A stretch of DNA of 14,426 bases, taken from NCBI GenBank assembly GCA_030627065.1, contig DAOUSV010000023.1:1-14426 (forward strand). The letters are read 5' to 3'. Source of the stretch: Piscirickettsiaceae bacterium (GTDB lineage Bacteria > Pseudomonadota > Gammaproteobacteria > Nitrosococcales > Methylophagaceae). Position 1 is the first letter of the stretch. Every line of letters begins with the position of its first letter. Positions 1 through 7,588 of the stretch are shown here, in pieces. The translations under genes and the position numbers were made by a program. A model generated the notes under the pieces. That model was not told the DNA's origin, did no database searches, and saw only the letters and a list, made by a program, of their open reading frames with translations.

Positions 1-7
1 GGATACA

Positions 8-38
8 AACAAGCCACGATAATTTACCGTGGCTTGTT
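8..38 (-). terminator. Hairpin downstream of the TolC-type gene, likely intrinsic terminator
   Basis: A perfect 11-bp inverted repeat (8-18 with 28-38) encloses a 9-nt loop and lies 22 bases past the stop codon of the tolC-like gene. Read on the minus strand it is followed by a short, imperfect T stretch. On the plus strand it is followed by a better one (TTCTTTT), so it may act in both directions for a converging gene beyond the left edge. The structure is seen; termination is inferred. Confidence 0.55.
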
Positions 39-60
39 CTTTTAAACTAAACGCATTATT

Positions 61-1386
61 CTACTTATTAACAGTCACTACCGCTGCTTTAGGTAGAGCA
101 ACATCAATACTTTTTAGTAATGACCCCATACTATTTAATATACGGAACATTGCGAACATCTGGTCATATTGAGCATTAACTAGCGCTTGTCGAGAAACAA
201 ATACCTCATTCTCGGAATCAAGAAGATCGAGCAATGTTCTTTGCCCTAAACCAAACTGTTGCTGATAAGCATTACGTGACTTTTCACTTGATTGCACATG
301 CAACTCAAAAAAGTTCATCTGATTATCCACCGTTTGTAATGCATTCCATGATAAGCGAACGCTTTGTTCAACTTGTCGGTGTGTATTATTGCGAATTTCC
401 GCTGATTGATTAATTAAATGTGCAGTCTCTTGACGACGTGCTTTATCTTTACCGCCATTAAATAAGTTATAGCGTAAGCGAAACATAGCGGTCACGTCAT
501 TATTGTGACCATTCACACCATCAAGATCATTATTTGCAGTTGCTCCTAGCTCAAAATCAATACGAGGGTAAAAAGGAGATGCTGCAGTCTCATGTTGCGC
601 GTAAGCTGATTCGACATCAGATTCAGCAGATTTTAATGTGGGATGATTATCTAGAGCTAGGTCGATCGCATCTTCCACTGTTTCCGGAATTCCGTTCCTT
701 GGTGACTCAGGATCACTCAAACTGTCTGCGGCATCGCCGACAACTCGTAGGTAATTTGTTTCTGCATCTCGTAAATTGCTTTGCTCGGCAATCAAATTAG
801 CTTTTGCTAATGCAACACGACCCTGGCTTTGATCCATATCCGCTTTGCGACCGACTCCTCGCTCACTTCGCAATGTAATTTGATCGTGGGTTCGTTCGTG
901 TGCATCGAGATTTATCGAGGCTAAATCGACTAAACTTTGCTGACGTAGCACATTTAGATAGGCATCAACAGCTTCTAAAGCTGTATTTTCAGAGGCACCA
1001 AAAACACCATATGCTCGTGAATCTGTGCGCGCTTTCTGTCTACGGACTTCGTTTTTAGTCGCCATACCATCAAATATCATTTGACGTAAATTGAGACTTG
1101 CTTCATCACGATTCATATGAACATTTTTATGTCCATTTACTCTCGTTGTCGGATTATCACTAGATTCCCACCCCGTCCCTATTGCAAGATCAAGTGTCGG
1201 AAAGTAACCCGCACGCGCTTGTTTTACTTCCTCAGAAACGGCATTGCGCTCATTACTGACAGCTAATACATCGGGGTTAGTCTTGATTGTTGTATTTACA
1301 GCTTCCTGTAATGTTGCTGCGCTTACGGCTCCTGCAACAGCCAAACATAAATAGGAGGTAACTACAGCTAATAATTTAATTCTCAT
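61..1386 (-). CDS. TolC-family outer-membrane channel of a type I secretion system (LapE/AggA-like)
   Basis: This 441-residue protein should form the trimeric outer-membrane/periplasmic duct that completes the ABC-HlyD exporter encoded just upstream. A signal peptide is clear (basic start, hydrophobic stretch, likely cut after VSA at residue 23). The usual TolC internal duplication is visible: YFPTLDLAIG (61-70) mirrors YPRIDFELG (about 273-281). IFDG followed by RRQ (104-117) mirrors LFNGG followed by RRQ (308-319). The C-terminal GQRTLLDLLD (381-390) is a hallmark of the type I secretion branch of the family. The ATG at 1384-1386 has a TAGGGA ribosome site about 7 bases upstream. A 147-base gap with a good promoter separates it from the regulator gene, so it can be transcribed apart from the rest of the cluster. 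Family assignment is firm; LapE-like partner status is inferred from context. Confidence 0.93.
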   Translation of the reverse strand: MRIKLLAVVTSYLCLAVAGAVSAATLQEAVNTTIKTNPDVLAVSNERNAVSEEVKQARAGYFPTLDLAIGTGWESSDNPTTRVNGHKNVHMNRDEASLNLRQMIFDGMATKNEVRRQKARTDSRAYGVFGASENTALEAVDAYLNVLRQQSLVDLASINLDAHERTHDQITLRSERGVGRKADMDQSQGRVALAKANLIAEQSNLRDAETNYLRVVGDAADSLSDPESPRNGIPETVEDAIDLALDNHPTLKSAESDVESAYAQHETAASPFYPRIDFELGATANNDLDGVNGHNNDVTAMFRLRYNLFNGGKDKARRQETAHLINQSAEIRNNTHRQVEQSVRLSWNALQTVDNQMNFFELHVQSSEKSRNAYQQQFGLGQRTLLDLLDSENEVFVSRQALVNAQYDQMFAMFRILNSMGSLLKSIDVALPKAAVVTVNK

Positions 1387-1501
1387 TATTCAAATCCCTA
1401 TCTCAAAAATATTCACTGGGTTATGTACTACATTAATGCCGAATTGCATACTTACAATAACAAGTTAAGACCACTTATTACAAACCCACGCTAAGAGAGT
1501 G

Positions 1502-1529
1502 ATTTTAAACGTAACATAAAGAAAGTCAA
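1502..1529 (-). promoter_or_regulatory. Sigma70-like promoter for the TolC-type gene
   Basis: On the minus strand TTGACT (1524-1529) and TAAAAT (1502-1507), each 5 of 6 to consensus, are separated by 16 bases. The boxes sit immediately after the stop codon of the LuxR-type gene and would give a leader of roughly 105-110 bases before the tolC-like ATG. This was judged by eye; no transcript evidence is available. Confidence 0.5.
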
Positions 1530-1533
1530 GTTC

Positions 1534-2172
1534 TTATCGCAAATCGCGAAAAAATATCGCCAGTGATAGGCGGTCTGGAATGTCCATTTTATGAAAAATG
1601 GTTGTTAAATGAGACTTCACCGTTCTTTCTGTGATCGCCATCTTTTTAGCAATTATTTTATTTGTTGCCCCATGGCTGACCAACTTAGCAGTTTCAAGTT
1701 CTTTCGGTGACAAAGAAGTAATCGCTTGTCGTTTCTGCTGATCTATTTCAGGAATATGGGTTAACTCATCTATCAACCCAGAAATAACATGACGCTCAAC
1801 CCACACTTCACCATGAAGTACACCTTGTAAAGCGACGTCTAATTTTGACATGGGCAAGGTACTATCAAAATACCCCCTTGCACCATGCTTTAATGCTTCT
1901 ATTTGAATTTTTATTGGTCGACTCGGCCCCATGACTAATATCTTACTCTCAGGCCAACGTGTTTTAAGAGATGCCAGCAAAATAATTTCATTAGATTCTA
2001 ATACATCTTGATGGCATAAAATAATATTGGGCTGCATATCATTATTATTTTTTAGTACTGTGTCGACACTATCATGCCATGATATGGCGTAACTATCAGT
2101 TGATAGCTCCGCACTCATTGATTCACGCAGAATTCCATTAGCAAGAATTATATAGAGAATTGATTTAGTCAT
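1534..2172 (-). CDS. LuxR/NarL-type transcription regulator with degenerate receiver domain
   Basis: This 212-residue protein has a receiver-like N-terminal domain (about 1-120) and a canonical LuxR/GerE helix-turn-helix (about 152-212: LSPKELETAKLVSHGATNK, then TERTVKSHLTTIFHKM). The fold pattern of the receiver is kept, for example GARGYF at 97-102, but the functional residues are not. His54 sits where the phosphorylated Asp should be. The acidic pair after strand 1 is missing (LANG). Gly82 replaces the Ser/Thr and Ser104 the Lys. It therefore probably works without phosphorylation, as known for CsgD-like regulators, although the WF(S/T)R c-di-GMP motif of VpsT was not found. It starts 12 bases after the HlyD-type gene, so it is the third gene of the secretion operon and a likely local regulator of secretion or adhesin genes. 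Targets are unknown. Confidence 0.88.
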   Translation of the reverse strand: MTKSILYIILANGILRESMSAELSTDSYAISWHDSVDTVLKNNNDMQPNIILCHQDVLESNEIILLASLKTRWPESKILVMGPSRPIKIQIEALKHGARGYFDSTLPMSKLDVALQGVLHGEVWVERHVISGLIDELTHIPEIDQQKRQAITSLSPKELETAKLVSHGATNKIIAKKMAITERTVKSHLTTIFHKMDIPDRLSLAIFFRDLR

Positions 2173-2184
2173 AATATTCCATAT

Positions 2185-3519
2185 TTATCGTTCCCGTAAT
2201 GCTTGATTTTTAGCTTTCAATATTGGCTTTAGTAAATAATCTAATACTGTTTTCTTCCCCGTTAGGATATCAACACTAGTTGTCATACCAGGAATAATAT
2301 CTAACTGCCCTTTCTGTTTACTTTCAATATAATTATTTTCTGTTCGTAAATAAATCAAATAAAAACTTTCATCTTTCTCATCTGTAATTGTATCAGCACT
2401 AATACGCTCTAATTTGGCAGGTAAACCACCATAAATTGAAAAGTCATAAGCAGTTAACTTGACCATAGCATCCTGTCCTGGACGTAAAAAAGCGATGTCC
2501 GCAGGTCTAATTCTAGCCTCAATTAACAAGTTATCTTCTATCGGTACAATTTCAAGTAAATCCATACCGGGCTGAATAATGCCCCCAACGGTATTAATTT
2601 TAAGTTGCTTAATCGTTCCTTTTACTGGTGATCGAACCTGTGTCCGTGTAACACGATCCTTCAATGAAAATGTTGTTTCTTTTGTTCTTGATAGTTCAGC
2701 ATCAACTTCACTCAACTGCATTGCCGCGTCTGTTTTAAAGCGTACTCGTTGCTCCTCAATCTTTTGCCGTACTTCATTTAAAGTCGATTGAATGCGCGGA
2801 GTGGCTAAACGATTTGCATCCATTTCCCCTTTTAAATCATTGGCGGTCCGTTTTAATCGCAATAATTCCACTTCTGACATTACACCTTCAGCAACCAAAG
2901 GTGCAGACATTTTTAATTCTTGGTCACTCAAACTATAACTACGTTGCAACTGCTTTTGTCGAGACTGTCTTTCTATCAATTCCTGTCTTCTCTGAGCAAC
3001 TTGCTGATTTAAAACTCTAATAGTTGATGTTAGCTCTAATTGTCGGGCTGTATATAAAGCCAGTTCACTTACTGCCAGTTTAGGTTGTTCTGCTAAAATA
3101 TTCTCTGGTAAAACTAATTTCGAGCCATCACGTTCAGCTTTTAAGCGTGTACTTCTTGCCAATAACTCAAAATATTTAAGCTTTGTTTCACGAAATGATG
3201 AAGAAAATCTCGTGTCATCAATTTTGAGTAAAATCTGACCTTTATTGACAATTTCCCCCTCGGCAACCAACACTTCGGACAGAATCCCTCCTTCAAGATT
3301 TTGTATTACTTGAACCTTACTGGATGGTATGACTTTTCCATCTCCTCGTGTTACTTCATCTAAGGTTGTTTCATACGCCCACCAACCTGCTGCACAAAAA
3401 AAAAGTAATGTAAAAAGTAATAATGAATGTCCAACTCGGTGAGCAGATTCTAAGGTAGCGGCACTGACTTCCGACATAAATTCAGCATCTTCAGGGTGTG
3501 TTCGCTTTAACCAAGCCAT
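2185..3519 (-). CDS. HlyD-family periplasmic adaptor of type I secretion (LapC-like)
   Basis: This 444-residue membrane-fusion protein should bridge the inner-membrane ABC exporter and the TolC-type channel. A short cytoplasmic N terminus is followed by one membrane segment (about 32-48). Next come the first half of a lipoyl/barrel-sandwich domain (QNLEGGIL at 73-80, GEIVNKGQILLKIDD), a long charged coiled-coil region (about 110-290) and the second lipoyl half (RSPVKG at 296-301, then GGIIQPGMDLLEIVP). The C-terminal signature (PGMTTSVDILTGKKTVLDYLLKP) is typical of the type I secretion HlyD branch. Length is as usual. Its ATG lies 3 bases after the ABC gene stop, with AAAGGA as ribosome site inside the end of that gene, so the two are almost surely co-transcribed. 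The lapC-like name is inference from the LapB-type partner. Confidence 0.94.
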   Translation of the reverse strand: MAWLKRTHPEDAEFMSEVSAATLESAHRVGHSLLLFTLLFFCAAGWWAYETTLDEVTRGDGKVIPSSKVQVIQNLEGGILSEVLVAEGEIVNKGQILLKIDDTRFSSSFRETKLKYFELLARSTRLKAERDGSKLVLPENILAEQPKLAVSELALYTARQLELTSTIRVLNQQVAQRRQELIERQSRQKQLQRSYSLSDQELKMSAPLVAEGVMSEVELLRLKRTANDLKGEMDANRLATPRIQSTLNEVRQKIEEQRVRFKTDAAMQLSEVDAELSRTKETTFSLKDRVTRTQVRSPVKGTIKQLKINTVGGIIQPGMDLLEIVPIEDNLLIEARIRPADIAFLRPGQDAMVKLTAYDFSIYGGLPAKLERISADTITDEKDESFYLIYLRTENNYIESKQKGQLDIIPGMTTSVDILTGKKTVLDYLLKPILKAKNQALRER

Positions 3520-3522
3520 AAC

Positions 3523-5709
3523 TTATCCTTTTGACACTTTAATATGGCCTTTTTTAAGGGCTGCTAAAACTTGATCGCGTGGGCCATCGGCAACGAGTCG
3601 ACTTTGATCCATCACGATAATCCTATCAACCAAACTTAATAGCGATGCTTTGTGAGTTACGAGTAATAATGTTCTACCTTCTAAATTTTCTTTCAATTTA
3701 GCTTTAAACTGCTCTTCCGAGCTATTATCCATTGCATTAGTAGGTTCATCAAGTATCAAAACAGGTGGATCTAACAATAACGACCTAGCAATTGTGACAC
3801 TTTGCCGTTGACCTCCAGATAAACCTTCGCCCCGCTCCCCGACCGGCATATCAAAGCCTGACGGATGCCGATTAACAAACTCTGTAACACCAGCGATTTC
3901 AGCCGCTTTTAATACAGCTCTATCATCTGCAAATGGTGCCCCCATTGTAATGTTGTCACGAATACTTCCAAAAAATAAAACAACATCTTGTGGAGCATAA
4001 CCGACACTACGTCGTAAATCGACGGGATCAACCTGCCTAATATCCGTACCATCTAATAATATAGCACCTTCACTTGGCTCATAAAGACCTAATATCAATT
4101 TTTCAATGGTACTTTTTCCAGAACCTATACGACCAATAACTCCAATTTTTTCACCCGATTTAATTGTAAATGAAATATCAGTTAAGGCATCTAACGGTTG
4201 TTCTGGATAACGAAATGATACATTCTTAAACTCGATACCACCTTTAAAGTCTGGACGGTGAAGAAATTCTCGGCCAGAAGGACGCTCTACTGGAAGGTTC
4301 ATCAAACTATTTAATGAACCTAGTGCGGCTTTTGATTGGTGGTAACGTGTCAAAATTCCTGCCACTTGTCCCATGGGTGCTAATGCTCGACCAGTTAATA
4401 TCGTACAAGCAATCAATGCTCCCATAGTAATATCGCCGTCAGATATTTTATACACACCAAACACAACAACAGCAACAGAAGCCATTTGCTGTAAAAACGA
4501 GGTAAAATTGACTGCTATTGACGATAAAATACGAGCGCGTTGTCCATATTTTGCAATAAAGCCAACTGTCTGTTCCCACTTACGCTGAATGGGCGTCTCT
4601 GCGCCAATACTTTTGATAGTCTCCAAGCCAGTTAATGTTTCAATCAAGGTTGCACTTTTTTGCCCAGAATGACGAAATAAGTGCTGGATAGTCCGTCCAA
4701 GTGGTATCTGAATAATCAAGCTAACTAAAATAGCAAGAGGTATGACTGCAAGAGGAACATAAGCCAACTCACCACCGATAGTCCAAATAACAAAAATAAA
4801 TAAGAATGCAAATGGTAAATCAATGAGTGTTGTTAATGTTGCAGATGTAAAAAACTCTCGGAATGATTCAAACTCATGCAAACTATTGGCAAAAGAACCA
4901 ACAGAATTTGAACGAGAAGCCATTTTAACACCCATAACTTTCTCAAAAATGGTGGCCGATAAAATAACATCGGCCTTCTTTCCCGCCATATCAATAAAAT
5001 AGCCTCGCAGTGACTTTAATAAAAAGTCAAAAACAAAGACAGTTGTTACACCAATAGCTAAAACCCATAAGGTTTCAATTGCGTGATTGGGGACGACGCG
5101 ATCATACACATTCATAATAAACAATGGCGATGCTAATGCAAAACTATTCACTAGAATGGAAGCGATGAATACTTCTGCATATATTGGCCAGAAACGCAGG
5201 ATAGTTCCCCAAAACCAATGTTTCGTGCGCGGTATTTCACTCTGTTCTGTTCGCTGATCAAAATGATGTACAGGTTTAATAAAAATGGCAAAACCAGAAT
5301 ATTGTTCTTTTAAATCAGGCAGTGCTATTTCTATTTCACCATCACCTGTTTCAGGAAAAATAACTGTCGCTGTCTTTTCTTTAAACTCTAAAACAATACA
5401 TGCAGTGCCATTTTCCAAAAGTAATACGGCAGGTAATACTAAATTTGAAATTTTACGTAATGATCGCTTTACTGTTTTTGATGCTAAGCCCGCACGCTCG
5501 GCTGCTCTTGAAAATAATTTAGGCGTAAGCTTATTATCGATCAGTGGTAATCCTGCAATTAAGGATTCTGCACTATGTGGCTTATTGAGAATTTTTGCTA
5601 ATAATGTCAGGCAACCTAATAATGGATCATCAAGTGTTTCCCGACTATCGTCAACGTCCCACTGCTGCTGTTTAGGTAAATCCACCGTTTGTTCTTGTCC
5701 TATTTCCAT
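3523..5709 (-). CDS. Type I secretion ABC exporter with C39-like N-terminal domain (LapB/LssB family)
   Basis: This 728-residue inner-membrane exporter energises one-step secretion of a large protein, in this family usually an RTX adhesin. In order it has a C39-peptidase-like domain (about 20-150), a six-helix membrane domain (about 165-460) and an ATPase domain (about 490-720). The ATPase has Walker A GRIGSGKST (526-534), Q-loop Gln574, signature LSGGQ (630-634), Walker B LILDE (651-655) and H-loop His686. The N-terminal domain is not a working protease: at the catalytic Cys position the sequence reads DDPLLGCL (27-34), with Pro29 in place of Cys. A leader-peptide substrate is thus unlikely. 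It is the first gene of the operon, divergent from the gene at 5851. The ATG at 5709 has no clear Shine-Dalgarno sequence, so the start is slightly uncertain. The substrate gene is not in the window. Confidence 0.94.
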   Translation of the reverse strand: MEIGQEQTVDLPKQQQWDVDDSRETLDDPLLGCLTLLAKILNKPHSAESLIAGLPLIDNKLTPKLFSRAAERAGLASKTVKRSLRKISNLVLPAVLLLENGTACIVLEFKEKTATVIFPETGDGEIEIALPDLKEQYSGFAIFIKPVHHFDQRTEQSEIPRTKHWFWGTILRFWPIYAEVFIASILVNSFALASPLFIMNVYDRVVPNHAIETLWVLAIGVTTVFVFDFLLKSLRGYFIDMAGKKADVILSATIFEKVMGVKMASRSNSVGSFANSLHEFESFREFFTSATLTTLIDLPFAFLFIFVIWTIGGELAYVPLAVIPLAILVSLIIQIPLGRTIQHLFRHSGQKSATLIETLTGLETIKSIGAETPIQRKWEQTVGFIAKYGQRARILSSIAVNFTSFLQQMASVAVVVFGVYKISDGDITMGALIACTILTGRALAPMGQVAGILTRYHQSKAALGSLNSLMNLPVERPSGREFLHRPDFKGGIEFKNVSFRYPEQPLDALTDISFTIKSGEKIGVIGRIGSGKSTIEKLILGLYEPSEGAILLDGTDIRQVDPVDLRRSVGYAPQDVVLFFGSIRDNITMGAPFADDRAVLKAAEIAGVTEFVNRHPSGFDMPVGERGEGLSGGQRQSVTIARSLLLDPPVLILDEPTNAMDNSSEEQFKAKLKENLEGRTLLLVTHKASLLSLVDRIIVMDQSRLVADGPRDQVLAALKKGHIKVSKG

Positions 5710-5850
5710 TACATAACAATAGTTGAAATTAATAGGGGTAGTGTCACAGTTTTTTACTATACTGTAAACCCCCGAGCTCTACGGGGTTTCCTCTGCCTTG
5801 TTAATTATGCTACTGTCCTCCGGCAGAGTTTAGCTTTTAAGGGATAGCAT
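5710..5850. promoter_or_regulatory. Divergent intergenic region with two inverted repeats
   Basis: This gap separates the start of the ABC exporter gene (minus) from the small plus-strand gene. It holds AAACCCC/GGGGTTT (5766-5772 with 5783-5789, one extra C permitting a bulged 8-bp stem, loop containing the palindrome GAGCTC). It also holds CTCTGCC/GGCAGAG (5791-5797 with 5822-5828, 24-nt loop). A small ACAGT/ACTGT repeat brackets a TATACT box (5758-5763) that could serve as a plus-strand -10, but no convincing -35 goes with it. Either a structured 5' leader or operator sites are possible; I do not recognise a known riboswitch. Confidence 0.5.
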
Positions 5851-6189
5851 ATGGCATATATTAACCGTAACAATGATGGACAAATTATTGCTGTATTTGA
5901 AACAAAACAAACTAACGATCAAGAATACTTACCGATCGACTCACCTGAACTAATTAATTATCTAACTCAAGTTAATCATGATGATTCCCCAAAAAAAGAA
6001 CTATCAACATCCGATATATCCTTAATTCGGGTACTGGAAGATTTAATTAATACCTTGGTAGATAAAAAAGTTATTTTATTTACTGACTTACCGATTGCAG
6101 CAAGAGAGAAACTAGCTAATCGCGAAAAAATACGTGGTCATCTAAATAGTCTCGACAACCTTCTAGGAGATGATGAAGGACTACTCTGA
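5851..6189 (+). CDS. Small conserved gammaproteobacterial protein of unknown function
   Basis: This 112-residue soluble, acidic protein has no signal peptide and no membrane segment. The N-terminal part (1-40) looks like a small beta-rich unit (MAYINRNNDGQIIAVFETK). After a polar linker, residues about 53-112 are helical and best conserved in my memory of relatives (LIRVLEDLINTLVDKKVILF, TDLPIAAREKL, ending LDNLLGDDEGLL). Proteins of this type are, as far as I recall, often labelled 'tryptophan synthase subunit beta-like', but nothing here resembles the PLP enzyme TrpB, so I do not adopt that. The ribosome site AAGGGA lies 7 bases before the ATG. The last 9 bases overlap the end of der on the other strand. 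It is divergent from the secretion operon and may share its control region; function cannot be stated. Confidence 0.85.
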   Translation: MAYINRNNDGQIIAVFETKQTNDQEYLPIDSPELINYLTQVNHDDSPKKELSTSDISLIRVLEDLINTLVDKKVILFTDLPIAAREKLANREKIRGHLNSLDNLLGDDEGLL

Positions 6190-7584
6190 CTTTTTATACT
6201 TAACCAATTTTTCACGTTTAATAGGCGCGCTACCGACAATACGTTTCTTTTTCTTCGCATCAAAAGGATTGTCACCCTGCTTAAACTCAATCATTATTGG
6301 TGTACCGTGGAGTTTCAGTACATCTCTAAATGTATTTTCTAAATAGCGACGATAACTATTCGGTGTTGATACTGTTTGATTACCATGAATAATGATCCGT
6401 GGTGGGTTTTTACCGCCAAGATGTGCATAGCGAAACTTGATTCGGCGACCATGTACTAATGGTGGTTGATGATCAGACACAGCATCTTCTAAGACCCTTG
6501 TGAGCCTCGCTGTTTGTAACTGAGCCATTGCCGAAGCATAAGCTTGTTTTACCGACTTAAATAACAGACCAACCCCGCTACCATGTAACGCTGAAATGAA
6601 ATGTGTATTAGCAAAATTTAAGAAAGGTAAGCGTCTTTCAATATTAGAAGTAACCCATTCCCGCTCATGCTTATCTAAACCATCCCACTTATTCACTGCA
6701 ATCACAACTGCTCGACCACTTTGAAGAATAAGCCCTGCTAAATGCAAATCTTGCTCAACGATACCTTCATGGGCATCCAGTACCAATATCACTACATTGG
6801 CATCATCCAATGCTTGTAACGTTTTAACAATACTGAATTTCTCTAACATTCCAGATACTTTCGATCGTCTCCGCACGCCAGCGGTATCAATTAGAATATA
6901 CTCAGTACCATCTTTTTCAAACGGAATATGGATACTATCTCGCGTCGTACCCGGCTCATCAAACGCCACAACCCGCTCTTCACCCATAATACGATTAATC
7001 AGCGTTGATTTACCCACATTTGGACGACCTAAAACTGCTAATCGAATCGTGTTACTCGTATCTTCTTTTTCGATCTCTTCAATGGCTATAATGTCAGGAA
7101 CTTTCTGTTTCAAGGCATCGATTAAACTTGCCATACCTCGGCCCTGTGTAGCCGAAATGACTTCAGGATCGCCAAGACCCAATGAATAGAAATCAGCGGC
7201 CATAATTTCTTTTAGCTCGCCTTCACCTTTGTTTACAACTAAGATCACCGGCTTACCAATATTGCGTAAGTTCTTGGCAATCTCTTGGTCATCAGCAACT
7301 TGCCCTGAACGACCATCAACCAATAAGAACACAAGATCAGCTTCTTCAATAGCCAACTGTGCTTGCTTACGCATTAAATCAGATATATCGTCTGATTTTC
7401 CTGTTAATCCACCGGTATCAATGACGATAAAATTAGTGTCGTACAGTGTGACATCGCCATAAATACGATCACGCGTTAGTCCTGAATAATCAGCAACTAA
7501 GGCGTCACGGCTACCCGTTAAACGGTTAAATAAGGTTGATTTGCCGACATTAGGTCGACCAACAAGAGCGATAATTGGCTTCAT
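6181..7584 (-). CDS. der: Ribosome-assembly GTPase Der (EngA)
   Basis: Der is an essential double-GTPase that acts in maturation of the large ribosomal subunit. The 467-residue protein shows both G domains. G1 has GRPNVGKST (9-17), DTGG (56-59) and NKGE (118-121). G2 has GRPNVGKST (186-194), DTAG (233-236) and NKWD (298-301). A KH-like C-terminal domain follows (PPRIIIHGN) and a basic tail. I chose the ATG at 7582-7584 because the family begins MKPIIALVGRPNVGKST. The open frame runs 12 codons further upstream, but that would overlap bamB. With this start the gene begins 4 bases after the bamB stop, so yfgM-bamB-der form one operon, as is usual in gammaproteobacteria. Its 3' end overlaps the converging small gene by 9 bases. 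Confidence 0.97.
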   Translation of the reverse strand: MKPIIALVGRPNVGKSTLFNRLTGSRDALVADYSGLTRDRIYGDVTLYDTNFIVIDTGGLTGKSDDISDLMRKQAQLAIEEADLVFLLVDGRSGQVADDQEIAKNLRNIGKPVILVVNKGEGELKEIMAADFYSLGLGDPEVISATQGRGMASLIDALKQKVPDIIAIEEIEKEDTSNTIRLAVLGRPNVGKSTLINRIMGEERVVAFDEPGTTRDSIHIPFEKDGTEYILIDTAGVRRRSKVSGMLEKFSIVKTLQALDDANVVILVLDAHEGIVEQDLHLAGLILQSGRAVVIAVNKWDGLDKHEREWVTSNIERRLPFLNFANTHFISALHGSGVGLLFKSVKQAYASAMAQLQTARLTRVLEDAVSDHQPPLVHGRRIKFRYAHLGGKNPPRIIIHGNQTVSTPNSYRRYLENTFRDVLKLHGTPIMIEFKQGDNPFDAKKKKRIVGSAPIKREKLVKYKKSE

Positions 7585-7588
7585 GTGT

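Noticed and set aside
534..800. Plus-strand open frame of 88 codons inside the tolC-like gene
   Set aside because: It lies wholly antisense to a clear TolC-family protein, has no recognisable domain, and no convincing ribosome site was seen.
5285..5716. Plus-strand open frame of 143 codons opposite the N-terminal part of the ABC exporter
   Set aside because: Its sequence is explained as the complement of the exporter gene; the protein has no family pattern.
5710..5850. Possible c-di-GMP (GEMM) riboswitch between the secretion operon and the small gene
   Set aside because: Stems are present but the conserved loop and junction bases of that class are not seen on either strand.
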